Assembly (NCBI GenBank): GCA_019787685.1
Contig: JAHNUO010000011.1
Span: 930,001-994,000 of the forward strand
DNA from: Chiua virens
Taxonomy: Eukaryota; Basidiomycota; Agaricomycetes; Boletales; Boletaceae
Direction: 5' to 3'
DNA length: 64,000 nucleotides
A model generated the notes under the pieces. It had not been told where the DNA came from. It made no database searches and saw nothing but the letters and a program-made list of their open reading frames with translations. Of this stretch, positions 25,501-36,691 are shown piece by piece. The translations under genes and the position numbers were made by a program. How positions within the stretch are numbered: the first letter of the stretch is position 1; every line of letters starts with the position of its first letter.

Positions 25501-26403
25501 TGGTGCACCGGCCGGAGGATACCGGTCGAAGGTCGAGGTCAGTGTCTCCTTTTTCTCGAGTGGATACCTTGCGAGTGAACGCACGATGGTCTGGACTGGT
25601 GAGTGGAGTTTGCCAGGGCCTCGATTTTGAGCGCGATGGTTGCCATTGTGAAAAGGCTTGGCTCTAGTGCTGCCTGGTAAACGCCGCGATCAAGTTTCGT
25701 GGACCAATCCGAAGGGTGTGTATAATGTCCCCATTATCCTTTTATTAGTGCAAGAATGGAGTACTATCGTATCGAAGAACTTGTCCAAGCCCCGGTTGAT
25801 ACGGGACTCATCGACGATGAGGACAACAATGCTGGTTTGTGATGTTTCTATTTTGCAAAACCCAGGTCCCAATGGCAGCGAGTTCAGGGACCAACGTGTC
25901 TCCTTTGTCGATGGCCACAAAGGGACAGACGGATAAAAGGGGGTAGTGTGGTCATCAGACCGCGGACCAAGTTGGGGGGGTCGTTTTGGAAGGTGTTCGG
26001 TTGTCTCCCTGGGGCCGAGGGTTTGTACGCTCTTACGCTCTTTTTCGAATGGTTGACTTCTTCTGAGGCAACTTGGCCGACTCCTTGGGTCGACGGGGTG
26101 TTGGTAGGGTTGGGTGGGAAGGTGAGGTGCATCGTGCCATGATACGATGATACGTGATAGCACATCTAGTGGTTCGTTCGGGAGCGAATAATGGGCGCGG
26201 TAGGGCCATGGATCGGGGTTGCTGCTGATGCCGGTTGCCCCCGACTCTCAAGGATCACCGTGGCGCGCATCCAACCACCGGCGAATGGGCCGAGTATGTA
26301 TTGCAGCTGTACGATATACTTACCGTCACTGATTCGTGATAGCTCGCATCCCCGGTCCGTACGGAAAACTTAAATGATCAGCTTATCGAAACTGTTTCAT
26401 GTT
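22533..26403. other. Gene-poor 3.9-kb region
   Basis: No gene could be assembled with confidence. Frames on both strands are short and their stop density resembles non-coding DNA, but a few stretches look protein-like on the minus strand: 24299-24475 (listed separately), about 25720-25860 (IVVLIVDESRINRGLDKFFD) and 26040-26160 (MHLTFPPNPTNTPSTQG). These may be remnants of decayed genes or exons of a gene I could not join. No repeat array, TIR or LTR was seen. Confidence 0.4.
24299..24475 (-). CDS. Small open frame of 58 codons, unknown
   Basis: The frame starts at ATG 24475 and ends TAA 24299. Its sequence is protein-like and charged: MTSCDDVDPSDSDVCGQL, then LLFVKRIPEGSWNDFDDELI, then VMARTERTYLDDGRSYPCVR. 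There is no signal peptide or known motif. It could be a small gene or the last exon of a longer one whose upstream exons I could not identify. It stands in an otherwise gene-poor region. Confidence 0.3.
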   Translation of the reverse strand: MTSCDDVDPSDSDVCGQLLFVKRIPEGSWNDFDDELILVMARTERTYLDDGRSYPCVR

Positions 26404-27053
26404 TTATCGCAAGGCTAGAACCCTGAGCCGACAACCGGGACCCACCAAGGCTGTTCCGACTCGGAGAAGATAAGCCAATGTACGTATGTTTAAAACATTT
26501 TACCAACCAAGTTGACACGGTGACAGGTGATCAGATATGGGCGGCGCGGTGGAAGCTTGGCGACGAAGAAGGAGAAGTTGCTCTTGTTGAGCCAGATGAC
26601 ATGATGGGGCTCCAGGTTTTCATTTGGGCCCTGAGTGTTGCTGTAACGGACATGGTTTGACATGTCCCTTCTACTTATATGGCAGAGGTACCCGCACCAT
26701 TGCGGCATCCTGAATGGTACAGGGGAAGCCAATTCAATTGAATTCGGATGCGGCTCAACGGTTTGTGGATTTCTTGGCACGGCCTGTATCTAGGGATACG
26801 TGGTTCCCTACAGGTACTGGTGCGGACGAGTGGGGGATTTGGGACGACACAGCAACCAGACGAGGTGCGCAGCAGGTCTGAGTGTTCCTATACAGATTGA
26901 ACGGCCTCGGAGAGAGGGTTGACTCCGAGATCGTTACCGTTCCTTGAAGGCGAACGTCGGATGCGACTTACGGCGGCTCTCCGTCCGAGTCGGAACGCGT
27001 CCTAGTCCAATATGGCCTAGTCGGTTCGTTGACCTTGATAATGATGTCATCCA
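26404..27053 (-). CDS. Hypothetical protein (tentative spliced model)
   Basis: A plausible first exon begins MDDIIIKVNEPTRPYW at 27053 and ends at a GTAAGT donor near 26970. The next exon, after TATAG at about 26889, reads NTQTCCAPRL and onward, and runs into CGT TGA; the same open frame resumes one base later as EPHPNSIELASPVPFRMPQW. A 51-nt intron then leads to NTQGPNENLEPHHVIW and FFVAKLPPRRPYLITCHR. The end at 26404 is uncertain; an alternative end with one further one-base skip is near 26416. I do not recognise the protein. The model depends on ignoring one base, the same type of break seen in several other genes here. Confidence 0.35.
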
Positions 27054-27212
27054 TTGAAACCGAATTATTTTACTTATTTATTTTTGAAATAAATCTTAGC
27101 CAGTTTTTCCTATTTCGAACTAAACCGCCGCCAACGCCGTGCGAGACGACGAGCACCGAACCCTATCCTTTTGCCACTTAGTGCTGAGCGTGTACACCCT
27201 TCGACATTCGGA

Positions 27213-29349
27213 ATGTCTTCAAAACCACTCCTCCCAAAGACGAATCCACCACCACAGTCGTCTTCGACGGCGGCGGCGGGACAGGCCGTACCGGTGGAAC
27301 CCAAGATGCGCGGCGCAAATCGCACGACCAAGACAGCTGGCAAACTCAAGGTCCTCCCTGACCAGCCCACGATGCCAAGTCCCATTCCACCACCCTCCGG
27401 ACCGGGCCCTGCTCTCGCCGCAGGGGCGTCCCAGCCACAACTACCCATCTCTGAGTTGGACGAGGGTCAAACAGCCACCGGAGAAACAGACGAGGGCGAT
27501 GACGAGGAAGAAGAAGAGGAAGACGTCGACGAGGACGAGGACGAGGGCGCCGAGGGCCGACTACGCCAGATTTCAAGGATCCCACAGGGGACGGCGCGGA
27601 GAGATGCGTTAAGGTTAACCAAGAAGAAGGCCAAGTCACTCCCGAGGGTGACGGCGTATGCAACAGCACAGTAGGTGTTTCCGTCCTTACTTTCCTTTTT
27701 GCGCCACCTCAAAGGCGTTTCTCTGTTGAGGCTGACGTGGAATTTTACTTGACACAATGATACAGGTCCTACCACCTTCCGGACTTGTTAAAGTTTTTCA
27801 ATGTGCGTCGCGCCGCGTACAAGACGGACGCCAAGATGATCGACGATGTGATTTACACCCCGTACGCGTACGAACCGGTGACCAACTCCGACGTGTATAC
27901 GAAGCGACATCAATTGACGCAACAAACGGGTGATCTGCTCGGCGTGCCAGAGTTGAATACACCGGCACCTGACGCCGACAATGCCTACCCTGCCAAGAAG
28001 AAGCGGAGTCGGTTCCATGCGGTGCCCAACGAAGCGGAGGTATTTGTCTTTGGATATGGCACGGTCGTGATTTGGGGCATGTCGGAAGCGCAGGAGAAAC
28101 GCTTCCTTGCAACCATGTAAGCCGTTTGTTTCACCATCGTGCTTCTCGGCAATCTCCAATAACGTTTCGTTAGACGACGATTTGAAGTAGATAGACTGGG
28201 TACGCCGTGTTTAGTTTTCGGAACCTGCCGGATTTTTTACGAATGAACGGTTTTTCCTATTAGGACCCGACAACGTTGAGATGGAAGATTTGAACTATTA
28301 CTACGCCAACTACAGTCGGTATGTCGTGTTTTTCTCTTCTCGGCAAATCTAGGCCGTGTAACCCGCATCTGATTTCCTGAAAAGAATATATAACGATGTA
28401 ATCACTCTCCGGCACGGCTCGGGATACATGTGAGTGGATTCATATCTCCTCTTATGTTATCCCATAACACCACGGTCCGTGCAGGACCAAGCTGTCGTTA
28501 TCTCATGCCCTCTCCCAATCGGTCAAGATATCATTGGTATGTTTGACGTTGCGACTGCGTGGCGGTGCTTGACCAATCGATGTCGTCCAGTTTGAAGAGC
28601 TCGTATCCTCAAAAATAGAAGAAACCAAGGACATTCCTGAAACACTTTCAGAAACCGGCAAGATCGGAATGCCGCATAAAGGTACGGTCCCCCCTTGCCG
28701 AGTTCACGGACATGCTTCGCGAACGCGTGAAAGAACAGAGATCATGCGTAAGACGGGAGAGCTCTTCATTTTGCGGACCAACATCAACACTGTCGGATCC
28801 GTACTAGACTCGCCTGTACGTGTTTCTTTTGCTTCCTTTTTTCTACTGGCGTATGTACGTCGGGCCAAGTGGCGTTGACTTCTGATCGCTTTTCCCTTGA
28901 TAGGAGGTATTTTGGGTATGTATTTATTTATTTTCCCCCGCTGACACGTGAGCGCTTGGGGTTCTCCGCGGACATTAACCACAAAGGACAGACTTATCCC
29001 GATTTGCAACCTCTGTATGAGGCGGCGAGGAGTTACCTCGAAGTTCCCCAACGGATCGATCTATTGAACACGCGGGTAGAGGTCCGTCTGATCGGATCCG
29101 CTTTGATGTGGCGGTCGCTGACATGGCGGGGGTAATAATTACCAGGTCCTTCAAGACATGCTTCAGCTCCTCAAGGAGTCGGTGTCAAGTAGGCACGCGG
29201 AGCGGCTTGAACAGATTGTCATTGCTTTAATCGGCATTGAGATTGGTGTGTCACTCGTCTCTGGCATGGACGGGCATCAACTGACACTCCTCGGCGGGTC
29301 TTTGCCAGTCCTTGGAATCATCACTATCCTCGTTGATTTAATGGCTTAA
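27213..29349 (+). CDS. RMD1: RMD1-family (DUF155) mitochondrial membrane protein
   Basis: Twelve exons give an unbroken 465-residue protein: 27213-27670, 27766-28116, 28174-28199, 28264-28318, 28385-28429, 28485-28536, 28591-28681, 28739-28815, 28904-28915, 28992-29081, 29146-29245, 29309-29349. After an acidic N-terminal stretch come the DUF155 strings FVFGYGTVVIWGMSEAQEKR, LRHGSGYMTKLSLSHALSQS, IGMPHKEIMRKTGELF, NINTVGSVLDSPEVFW, YPDLQPLYEAARSYLE, RIDLLNTRVEVLQDML and a terminal membrane helix EIVLGIITILVDLMA. Relatives in yeast and human (RMND1) are inner-membrane proteins needed for mitochondrial translation or meiotic division. Exon 9 is only 12 nt (Glu-Val-Phe-Trp). Confidence 0.9.
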
Positions 29350-30135
29350 GCCGCGACGCACATATACATATACATATGCTCTCACTTTGTATCACGCAGC
29401 ACTCCTCTTGGCAGGGACTTTCTCCAAGGAATAAAAGACATAGCATCACATGGCATTGGAATTTGGACTTATGGTACTTGATTTCGGTATTATTTGACAC
29501 GTTTTGTACGCCGCCTATACAGGCACGCACACATACATATGTCGCCTGTCTATGCTCGCTTTTAGGTTGGCCCGCGTGTAATCAAGATTTACCGCTCCGG
29601 CAACATGCTATCTGTTTTCTCGCATGTGCTGTACCAATCCCCACTCGAACTTCGGTTAGAAGGTTTGATGGTTTTCAATAGGCAAGCGATTCAGATCGAT
29701 GACCGCTGATTCGATCCGGCAGGCACCAGTCCGAACAGTTTGTGTTCAGGAAATACAAAGCGGGGAAACCCATGTCCGCGGTACATCACAAACTTTGACT
29801 ATTTCAGACACCAACGTGCGTACCGTCTGGAAGCACACATGGTCGCCGTCAGTGGGGAACAGACGATGGGGGCCTGCTTGCTGTTTACGTACCTGCTGGG
29901 ATGGGGATGCCGAGGTGACAAGGACGAACGTGCCAGTGGACGCGAGTTGTAGGGCTGCACATTGGAACGCGCGGAGAAGATGGTAGTGCCCTTCGTGCCC
30001 GAGATGGTATGTCCGTGTCAGACTCGGGCACGGGGATCACACAAGTGACTACTGTGGTATAACCTACGAGCCTACGACGTGGTATGGACTCGATGTTCGT
30101 ACCGCGCTTCCGAACACGCGGGACGGCTGCACCCT
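29350..30135. other. Intergenic, nothing recognised
   Basis: This is the 3' flank of RMD1, with a short (CATATA)n-like stretch at about 29362-29376, followed by sequence without a convincing frame. The minus-strand frame 29885-30139 overlaps the 3' side of the next candidate gene and looks like a shadow. Confidence 0.45.
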
Positions 30136-30701
30136 TCAAGCGGGTGATCGCTTATTTTTCGGAACGATGTTGGATTCAATGATACTATGGATGTTTTCGA
30201 GGTCAATGTTGGCGTCGGCTGGGAGAAGGTGATCAACCAGGTGGCGCTGGCATCTTGAGACGCATATACTCACATTTGCTTCGAGACGTTATCGACGAGC
30301 ACTTTCAGATGGCCAAACACCAGCAAGTCGACTCTCGGCGTATATCGCGATCTGCTGTCACCTTGACGTCTTCCACCTCTGTGGGAGATGACTGATGGTT
30401 CGCCCTTCATACCCTCGATTGCGAAGATGATCGCTGCGGACTGTCCGATTCCACCACAGGTGAGCAGGGCGTACTTGCCTACTAATCCGTCTCTTGCCCC
30501 ATAGCACTAGATCAGCACTTGCCACTTACAGTGTACATGGTTCGGTACTTTTCTATCGTCTTCCAAGTCCCACCACTCTTCCTGAACATATTCGTACCTG
30601 CCACCGACGGCGTCGACAGTCAAGGGAATATACTTGTCAAAAATGGATTGTTCGGACGATGGTAGTGCAGTGGCGATGTCTTCGGTGGCCCAATGATCCA
30701 T
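30136..30701 (-). CDS. Hypothetical protein with two apparent TGA breaks
   Basis: From ATG 30701 the frame reads MDHWATEDIATALPSSEQS, FDKYIPLTVDAVGGRYEYV and EEWWDLEDDRKVPNHVH. A GTAAGT..TAG intron of about 60 nt follows, in phase, then KYALLTCGGIGQSAAIIFAI and TPRVDLLVFGHLKVLVDNVS. It then meets ATG TGA at 30272 and GGT TGA at 30235. Dropping the T of each TGA keeps one continuous, protein-like reading: QMEYMRLKMPAPPGDHLLPA, NIDLENIHSIIESNIVPKN. A TGA at 30136-30138 is taken as the end. An upstream exon is possible because TTTACAG occurs just before DPSCLSEMDHW. The family is unknown to me and the model is tentative. Confidence 0.35.
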
Positions 30702-30808
30702 CTCACTCAGGCAGCTCGGATCCTGTAAACACATGATAATGACGATAACAATACGAATGATATCTACACAAGCCAAGTCAACAATCCAGGCCCATCTCTA
30801 GTACTAGT

Positions 30809-31806
30809 TCAGAGTGAAAACGGAAGCAACTTCTCCCCACCGATAAACCCGTCCCCACCTAGACCCCATCCCTTGTTCCACCCGTCCATCGTCTTGCGCG
30901 CTTGGCTCACCTCAAAGAACAGCGATCCATCAATCACCCGTCGTATGTCCTCTTTGTCCACCATCCCGTCCTGCTGCACCAGTAAAAACGTCGTCATCCA
31001 CTCCGAGAACCCCGCGACCCATCCAAACGGATCCATCGCGACGCGGTTCGCGTGCAAGAACTGCCAGAGTTCGTGCAGGCTCATCGTCGTAGGGGGTATG
31101 CCCCTCGTGTGTGTCGTCGTGTACTAGAACAGTCCCCATTATGAGCAAACGGACAGCATTCCAGTTCGGATGCGGCACTGGCCTTGGTCCACATGTCCTC
31201 AAACTTGCACGGGACGAATCGACCTTCGTTGTCGATGATGCCCGAGTCGGATCCGTGCTTGTCCGCGTGGATCACCGAAACGTAGATGCGAAAGAAGGGG
31301 TCTGGGAAGTAGCTAACGTGGAGTCTGGAAGAGAAGAAACAAGTGCACGCATGGATGAGCATGCACGTGCCGCTGTCACGAATCCGACTGACCTGGTCGG
31401 TAAAGATAGCCCGGCGTGAATCCCCATCGCTGCAAGAACGCTGAACAAGAAGTTGAATCCGAGATCGCGAAACCCGCGGAAGGTGTCGAGCGGCCAGATG
31501 ACGCCATCGCCATCGGAATCCCAGTACATGCAGTGCTGTTGCAGGACAGACTGTAAGGGCCCACACCGTCGGCGTCAGTGACGCCGGCAGGAAATGACGG
31601 TAGGAAAGGGTACTGACGTATTTGGGGTACTTTTCGGTGTGGCGGACACTCCCGTCGGGGTGCTCAGTGCTTGGCGCGACTGATGCCCGGGGGAGATATG
31701 GACGCTCGATAAACTTGTCCGTGTCTACCCTGTTGTGACGCTTCCCAGTGACTGGCGCCATGGGAGCTTCTAAAGCGTCTCCAGACTTGAGTGGAGGATT
31801 GTTCAT
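30809..31806 (-). CDS. Caleosin / peroxygenase (one apparent frame break)
   Basis: The protein begins MNNPPLKSGDALEAPMAPVT at 31806 (an in-frame ATG also exists at 31896). It contains the caleosin hallmarks in order: SVLQQHCMYWDSDGDGVIWP with an EF-hand calcium loop, FRGFRDLGFNFLFSVLAAMG, FRIYVSVIHADKHGSDSGII, GRFVPCKFEDMWTKA, and HELWQFLHANRVAMDPFGW. Caleosins bind lipid droplets or ER, coordinate haem through conserved His residues and oxygenate fatty acids with hydroperoxides. Introns lie between KYPKY and SVLQQ, after LSLPT and after TKA. In the last exon the reading reaches HELW only if one T at 31077 (coding strand CC[T]GCAC) is ignored. It sits next to the sphingolipid desaturase on the same strand. 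Confidence 0.82.
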
Positions 31807-32103
31807 GTTGTTACGTCTGATGGAGTCGATGAGAGTGAAGAAAGAATACGGGAGCAGGGTTTTCGAGGCTTTCAACGATGCGGGGGCTGCACACATGCCT
31901 GAACATCTCTGTCAGCATTCCAATGTAAACTTAAGGCTTCTTTGGTCGGAAAAACAGCGTGCCTGTCAGCAAACCTACGACATCGACGTGTTTGAACTCG
32001 GGCCGAAGGAATCTCAAAAATGCGTATCTGATTTAATCAGATCCGAATGTACAAGACATTATTAGTAGACCATCGCTAGTCTGTCCACGAGTAGAATGTT
32101 CCC

Positions 32104-33453
32104 TTAGTTCTTCTCTGACCCACTGCAGTTCCCACTTGGGGTCACTTGTCCACTAAGTGGCATGCCCTTCTGAGGTCTCTTTACACGTGCAAAGATGCCG
32201 ACTTCGGGGTCGCGGATGAAGTTGATGATAACCATGGACCAACTTGGGTGAGAGGGGATCGTGTCATAAACCTCGGGTGCCAGGGCACGAAGAGCAGGAA
32301 GACGAGTCCAAGGGATGGACGGGAAATCATGATGCTCGTTGTGATATCCCACCTGACCAATAGGGACTTGGTTAACAAGACGTTATCAAAGGAATCCAAC
32401 GCACGTTGTAGGCAAGCAAATTCAGGGGGCCGTAATAGCTATAAGTCTCTTGGTTGAGACCGTCCCAAACATAATGTTCGGCGATGAAATGACCGGCACA
32501 TGGGTGTAGACTACCAGCGAAGAAACTGGAGAACAGCAGGTACAGCAGTGGTCGGAAACCGAAAGCTTGCACCAGGACATAGTCAAATATGAGCTGGACG
32601 ACCAGATTGATGAAGTGCCATTTGGTTAAGGTCTGGGTGCGGACAAAGCCAGGTCTCAAGGCGTAAAAGAATATCTGGAAAGTGCTTCAGGAAGGGTGAG
32701 ATGTCAATATGGCAAGGCAAGACGTCACATACGCAAAGAATGTCTTTCCAAGAACGTTGTTGAGACAGAGAAGCTCGAGGTGGGTAGGAAGATCGACATC
32801 TATACCGTCTTCACCAAGATGTTTATGATGCTCAAGGTGATATCTCTTTCAACGACAAGGTAAGTGACCACATGTGTACGGTGTACCATGAACTCGGACC
32901 TTGAAGGAAGCAGAATAAGGTATACCGATAGGTAGATTGGCAAAGACGGCTAATGCCTTGTTAGCTTCGATGCCTTTAAAAGCGAGGTTATGGGTAATCT
33001 CATGAATAGCAAGGAAAAGGTTATGGTTCGCGGTGCCGCCGACCGCGTATGCGATGAATAGAAACCAAAAGGAAAGTGGATGTGAATGCCGGAGTTGTAC
33101 GGCAATGTAAATTTGTAGTGATACGACTGCCAGAACGACGTATTTGGTGAGGGGTTCGTGACCCATGAGTTTGACTACGTCAGGATGTGCTTTCATGATT
33201 TCCATTCGCCGTGAGCGGTGGGGTTCCTCCGTCATGAGCCAGAGGAAATCGGCAGGGTTCTGGGGCGAGCCTGGGTGGGCTTTGCCATTGTCGCTGATGG
33301 TGGGAGATGGAACGACTGTGCGCCTGGGGGAGCGTTTCCCCTTCTGAGAAAGACTCGGCACCACCAAAATAACTGAAATCTGTGCAGGATCGAGTCAGAC
33401 TTGGGAGATGTGCAAGTCAAGTACGTACCAACGTTTGGGCTTGCTGATTTCAT
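32104..33453 (-). CDS. Sphingolipid delta(4)-desaturase
   Basis: Five exons (33429-33453, 32900-33372, 32729-32845, 32405-32674, 32104-32352) give an unbroken 377-residue protein. It opens with a short exon MKSASPNV and has the DES1 signature [18 protein letters not shown]. Three histidine boxes are complete: [16 protein letters not shown] and [18 protein letters not shown]. Multiple membrane helices lie between them. The enzyme introduces the delta-4 double bond into the sphingoid base of dihydroceramide at the ER (family knowledge). The start codon is only 190 bp from that of the divergent SREBP-type regulator. Confidence 0.93.
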
Positions 33454-33643
33454 GGTATAAAGTAATAAGTAAGTGACGTCGTAACCGAATTCGAAAACAT
33501 CAGATTCTTGTGTGGAAATAACTTACCATATTTGGATGATATCGGATAAATCGGTTAAAGTGGTCCCACTCGTCCAAAGTGGTGCCATGTCGAAACCGCG
33601 CTTATAATCCTTTCTTGTCCTTTTACCATCACCGTCCGTGACG
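33454..33643. promoter_or_regulatory. Bidirectional promoter: desaturase / SREBP regulator
   Basis: The start codons of the divergent desaturase and SREBP genes are 190 bp apart. The sequence contains TGGTATAAAGTAATAAGTAA near 33453-33472. I saw no clear sterol element by eye (for example ATCACNCCAC); a motif scan would be needed. Confidence 0.45.
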
Positions 33644-36496
33644 ATGAGCACCGCAGACACAGATAGCGCAGACAACGGAGCGCCAGATTTCGTGTTGGAT
33701 CCATCCGACCCGCTCTACATGCTCCTCAACAACACCCATGACGCCAAGTCAGACGCTCCGTTTGACTTTTCGTTCCCGATGGACCTCGACTTGAATGATC
33801 CATCTTTCTCCGTTTTCGTAGATCCAAATGCACTCTTTCTCGAGAGAAAAGAGCCCCTCCGCTCGGTACCAGCAGTCCCCCTCCAACCCCAAGACTTGCT
33901 CAATCCCTCTTTCCAATTCTCCTTCTCGTCTCCTACGCTGAGCTCCGCGTCTGCCTCCGCAGACGAAAGTCCTTCTTGCGTGTTTAGTCCCTCCAGCCCT
34001 GGCAGCTCTTCTAGTGCACGTGCATCACCACCAGCACCTGCAATCCAGAAGTCCGCCGCAGGTGTGTCGCGTCCCGCCATATGGCTGTACTGGACACTTA
34101 TTCATACAGTAGATGCTATCCCTGTGTTCTTCCCTCAGACCAACGTGCCTTTCGTGGCTCCACTCCAACCGCAGCTGGCGATGCAGCACCCTGTTCGCCC
34201 GTCCCTTCCCACACATATCCCTCAGGGTCCCCAAACGCATGTCATAAACACTCTGGTGACGGGCCGTCCAAAGACAAGCCATACCACCATCGAACGCCGA
34301 TACCGCACTAATCTGAATGCTCGCATCCAAAGTCTCAAAGCAGCTGTTCCTGCACTCCGCGTACTAGATCAGAACTGCAAGAACGATGAATATAAAGTAG
34401 ACGAACGGGGTTACATTGACGGTGTCAAGGTTGCAAGAAAAGGAAGCAAGGCAAACGTACTTGGAAAAGCAGTCGAGTATATTTGGTAAGCTGGCGGAAA
34501 CCAAGGGTCGCAAATACGTCTCTTACACCTCTCCAGTGTCCTCAAGAGGCGAGAGGTCAGACTAAAGCGTGAACAAGACGGTTTGCGAACCCTGATCTGC
34601 GAATTCCCCGGCGGACAGAACATTCTAACTGAATGGGAGGTTGAATGGATGAAGAAGTTCGGAGGTCCTGAGAGGGATGAGATCGATAATGATGGCACAG
34701 AAGATGCTAGCGACGATGAATTTGGCGAAGGTGATGGTGAAGACGATGGCGAAGCTTTAGAACGTGCAAGGAAGAAACCTAAAATCGAAGCATCAAAGAA
34801 GGAGAAACGCAAGATCGCCCCCGCTACACCTACTTCTGCTCCTCCACCCAGCGAGGTCCTCGCAGCTGTTCCGGGTGTCATCGAAAAGCGTAAACGTGGC
34901 CGCCCGAGGAAAATACAGCCCAACGTTGCTCCCGCGATCCCCCCTGCCGCACCCCCACACATGTTACTCGCCGATTCTGGTCGACAAGGCGTCGTAGTTT
35001 CCCCCACAGCTTCTCAGGTCATGCAACCCCAGCAATATCCTTCTTGCTGTCTTTGCCCTTTTCTCGTTATTCAACTCGCCTTTGACCTCTACGTCCCAAC
35101 CAGTTTCACATCACCATACTCGCCAAGGTTCTGTCTTGTCCCATACTTCCACCCCATACTTCCATCCCGCGACGGGCTGGACATGGAATGATGTCATACA
35201 ACTCATTCACCTGCTTGTATCGTTGGCGGTCTTCGTCTCCATTGTTATCCCGTGGATCCCCGTGCCACAAAGAGTCTATCGATCGCGGCTCATGCAGCTC
35301 ATGCCATTCGCATCCCTAGCTTATCAGGCATACGCCAACCCCTCACGCGACACGACAGACCTTCCGACGCCTCCCGACTCTCCCTATGCTAGCGACGATG
35401 GTTCCGAACCAGACTCATCCTCAACCGAGTTCACCGTACGCGCTACCAAGAAGGCATCAGATTCACTCTCTTACGCACTGAGGTCTAGAGGCTCTGTAGA
35501 TGAGCTTGGTGACCTGCTGAAGGTCTTGAATGTCAGCACCGGATGGATTGGCGTGGTTCGTGGGTCAGCTGGTGTTCTCCAGTCACCCAATAAGGTTGAA
35601 ACGCGACGTGAGCAACGAGCGTGGACACGACTCGCAGAACTCGTCGTCAGTGTCTTCTGAGAAGACATCGATGTCGGTACGCTGGCAAGTCTACAACCAT
35701 CTTTCTCGCCGCTTAGCATCCGCTGGAACTGAAACGATCTCCGATATTCTGGTCTCTGATATCTGCACGCTCGCGTTGCTTTCACAGTCTCTACCTTTTG
35801 CCAGAGGCCAGGTCACAAGCCCGGTGGATCCGTGCCAGCGAATTGGCGGAGTCTGTCGAAGGTAGCAGCATACCACCGTCTGGTGTTTGGTTCTTTGACA
35901 GTTGAAGAAGCCGTGGAATTCTTGACAACGTCCAAGCCTATCTCTGGCTCCTCTCCCATCGCCTTACTTGCGTCCGGTCTGTTGCGCAAACGCCTGCACT
36001 CACACGCGTCTTCTCTCTTTATCCATCGTGTTTGTGAGGGTCGACCGTGGTGATTCCGAGTTCCCGTCAAATGTCGATTCCAAGATCTGGAGCGCGACGC
36101 TTTCTTATGGCCGTACTCTTGGTGGTGATATCAGTTTGCTGTCCGACGCGTTCGCCAAAGTTTGGCAGGACAGATGGTTCAGCTTCGACATCAACGACCT
36201 GGAAGTGGATGCTGCCAACGAAGACTGTTCTTGCCTTGCTTCGCTCGACGGTTCTGTATAACCAGGTGTTTGCGAGCCGATTCGTTTTGTCACCTCCGTC
36301 AAGTCCATCGGCGAACGGGAGCGGCGAGGAGGCCGAGACCGATGTAGTGTTGCTCCTCCGCCGGGTTCTTGGATCGAGCGTATTTGAAGAGAGTGGGGAA
36401 TCGAACTCGGATGGTTTATCGTTGGAAGACGCGAGAGACCGTGTCGTAGATATGATCGTGAACATGCAGAGGGAAAGAAGGACCCGAGTTGGTTAG
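33644..36496 (+). CDS. SRE1: SREBP-type bHLH transcription regulator (several apparent frame breaks)
   Basis: The start is ATG 33644. A Ser/Pro-rich activation region precedes a bHLH with the SREBP-specific tyrosine: TTIERRYRTNLNARIQSLKA, then KANVLGKAVEYI|CVLKRREVRLKRE across an intron (34486-34536). Then come an AT-hook-like RKRGRPRK, a hydrophobic VFALFSLFNSPL and a second helix WTWNDVIQLIHLLVSLAVFV, as in two-pass SREBPs, and a long C-terminal domain. In the C-terminal half the natural reading moves by +1 at about 35048, 35658 (TTC TGA), 35799, 35854, 36033 and 36213, between segments such as QRAWTRLAELVV, WQVYNHLSRRL, ARWIRASELAE, AAYHRLVFGSLTVEEAVEF and KTVLALLRSTVLYNQ. In fungi this protein senses sterols or oxygen and controls ergosterol genes. 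An intron at 34064-34138 is likely but not certain. Confidence 0.8.
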
Positions 36497-36691
36497 CCCA
36501 CTGTACACATTTCTCATCTCCCCCGCCACTACCACTACGTTAATGCAGACGGACATCCTAGCTGATACGTAAGGCTGACTTTTTATGTGTCCTCATTATG
36601 TATTTGATACTGATACCCCATCCAATGACTCACGCGTGGAGCGAATTTAAACCTTACAACAAGACATCCTTCTCCCTGCATTTTTCATCCT

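Noticed and set aside
25948..26142. Plus-strand frame reading GLYALTLFFEWLTSS and ending in KVRCIVP
   Set aside because: It looks protein-like, but the opposite strand is equally open and neither could be joined to exons or recognised.
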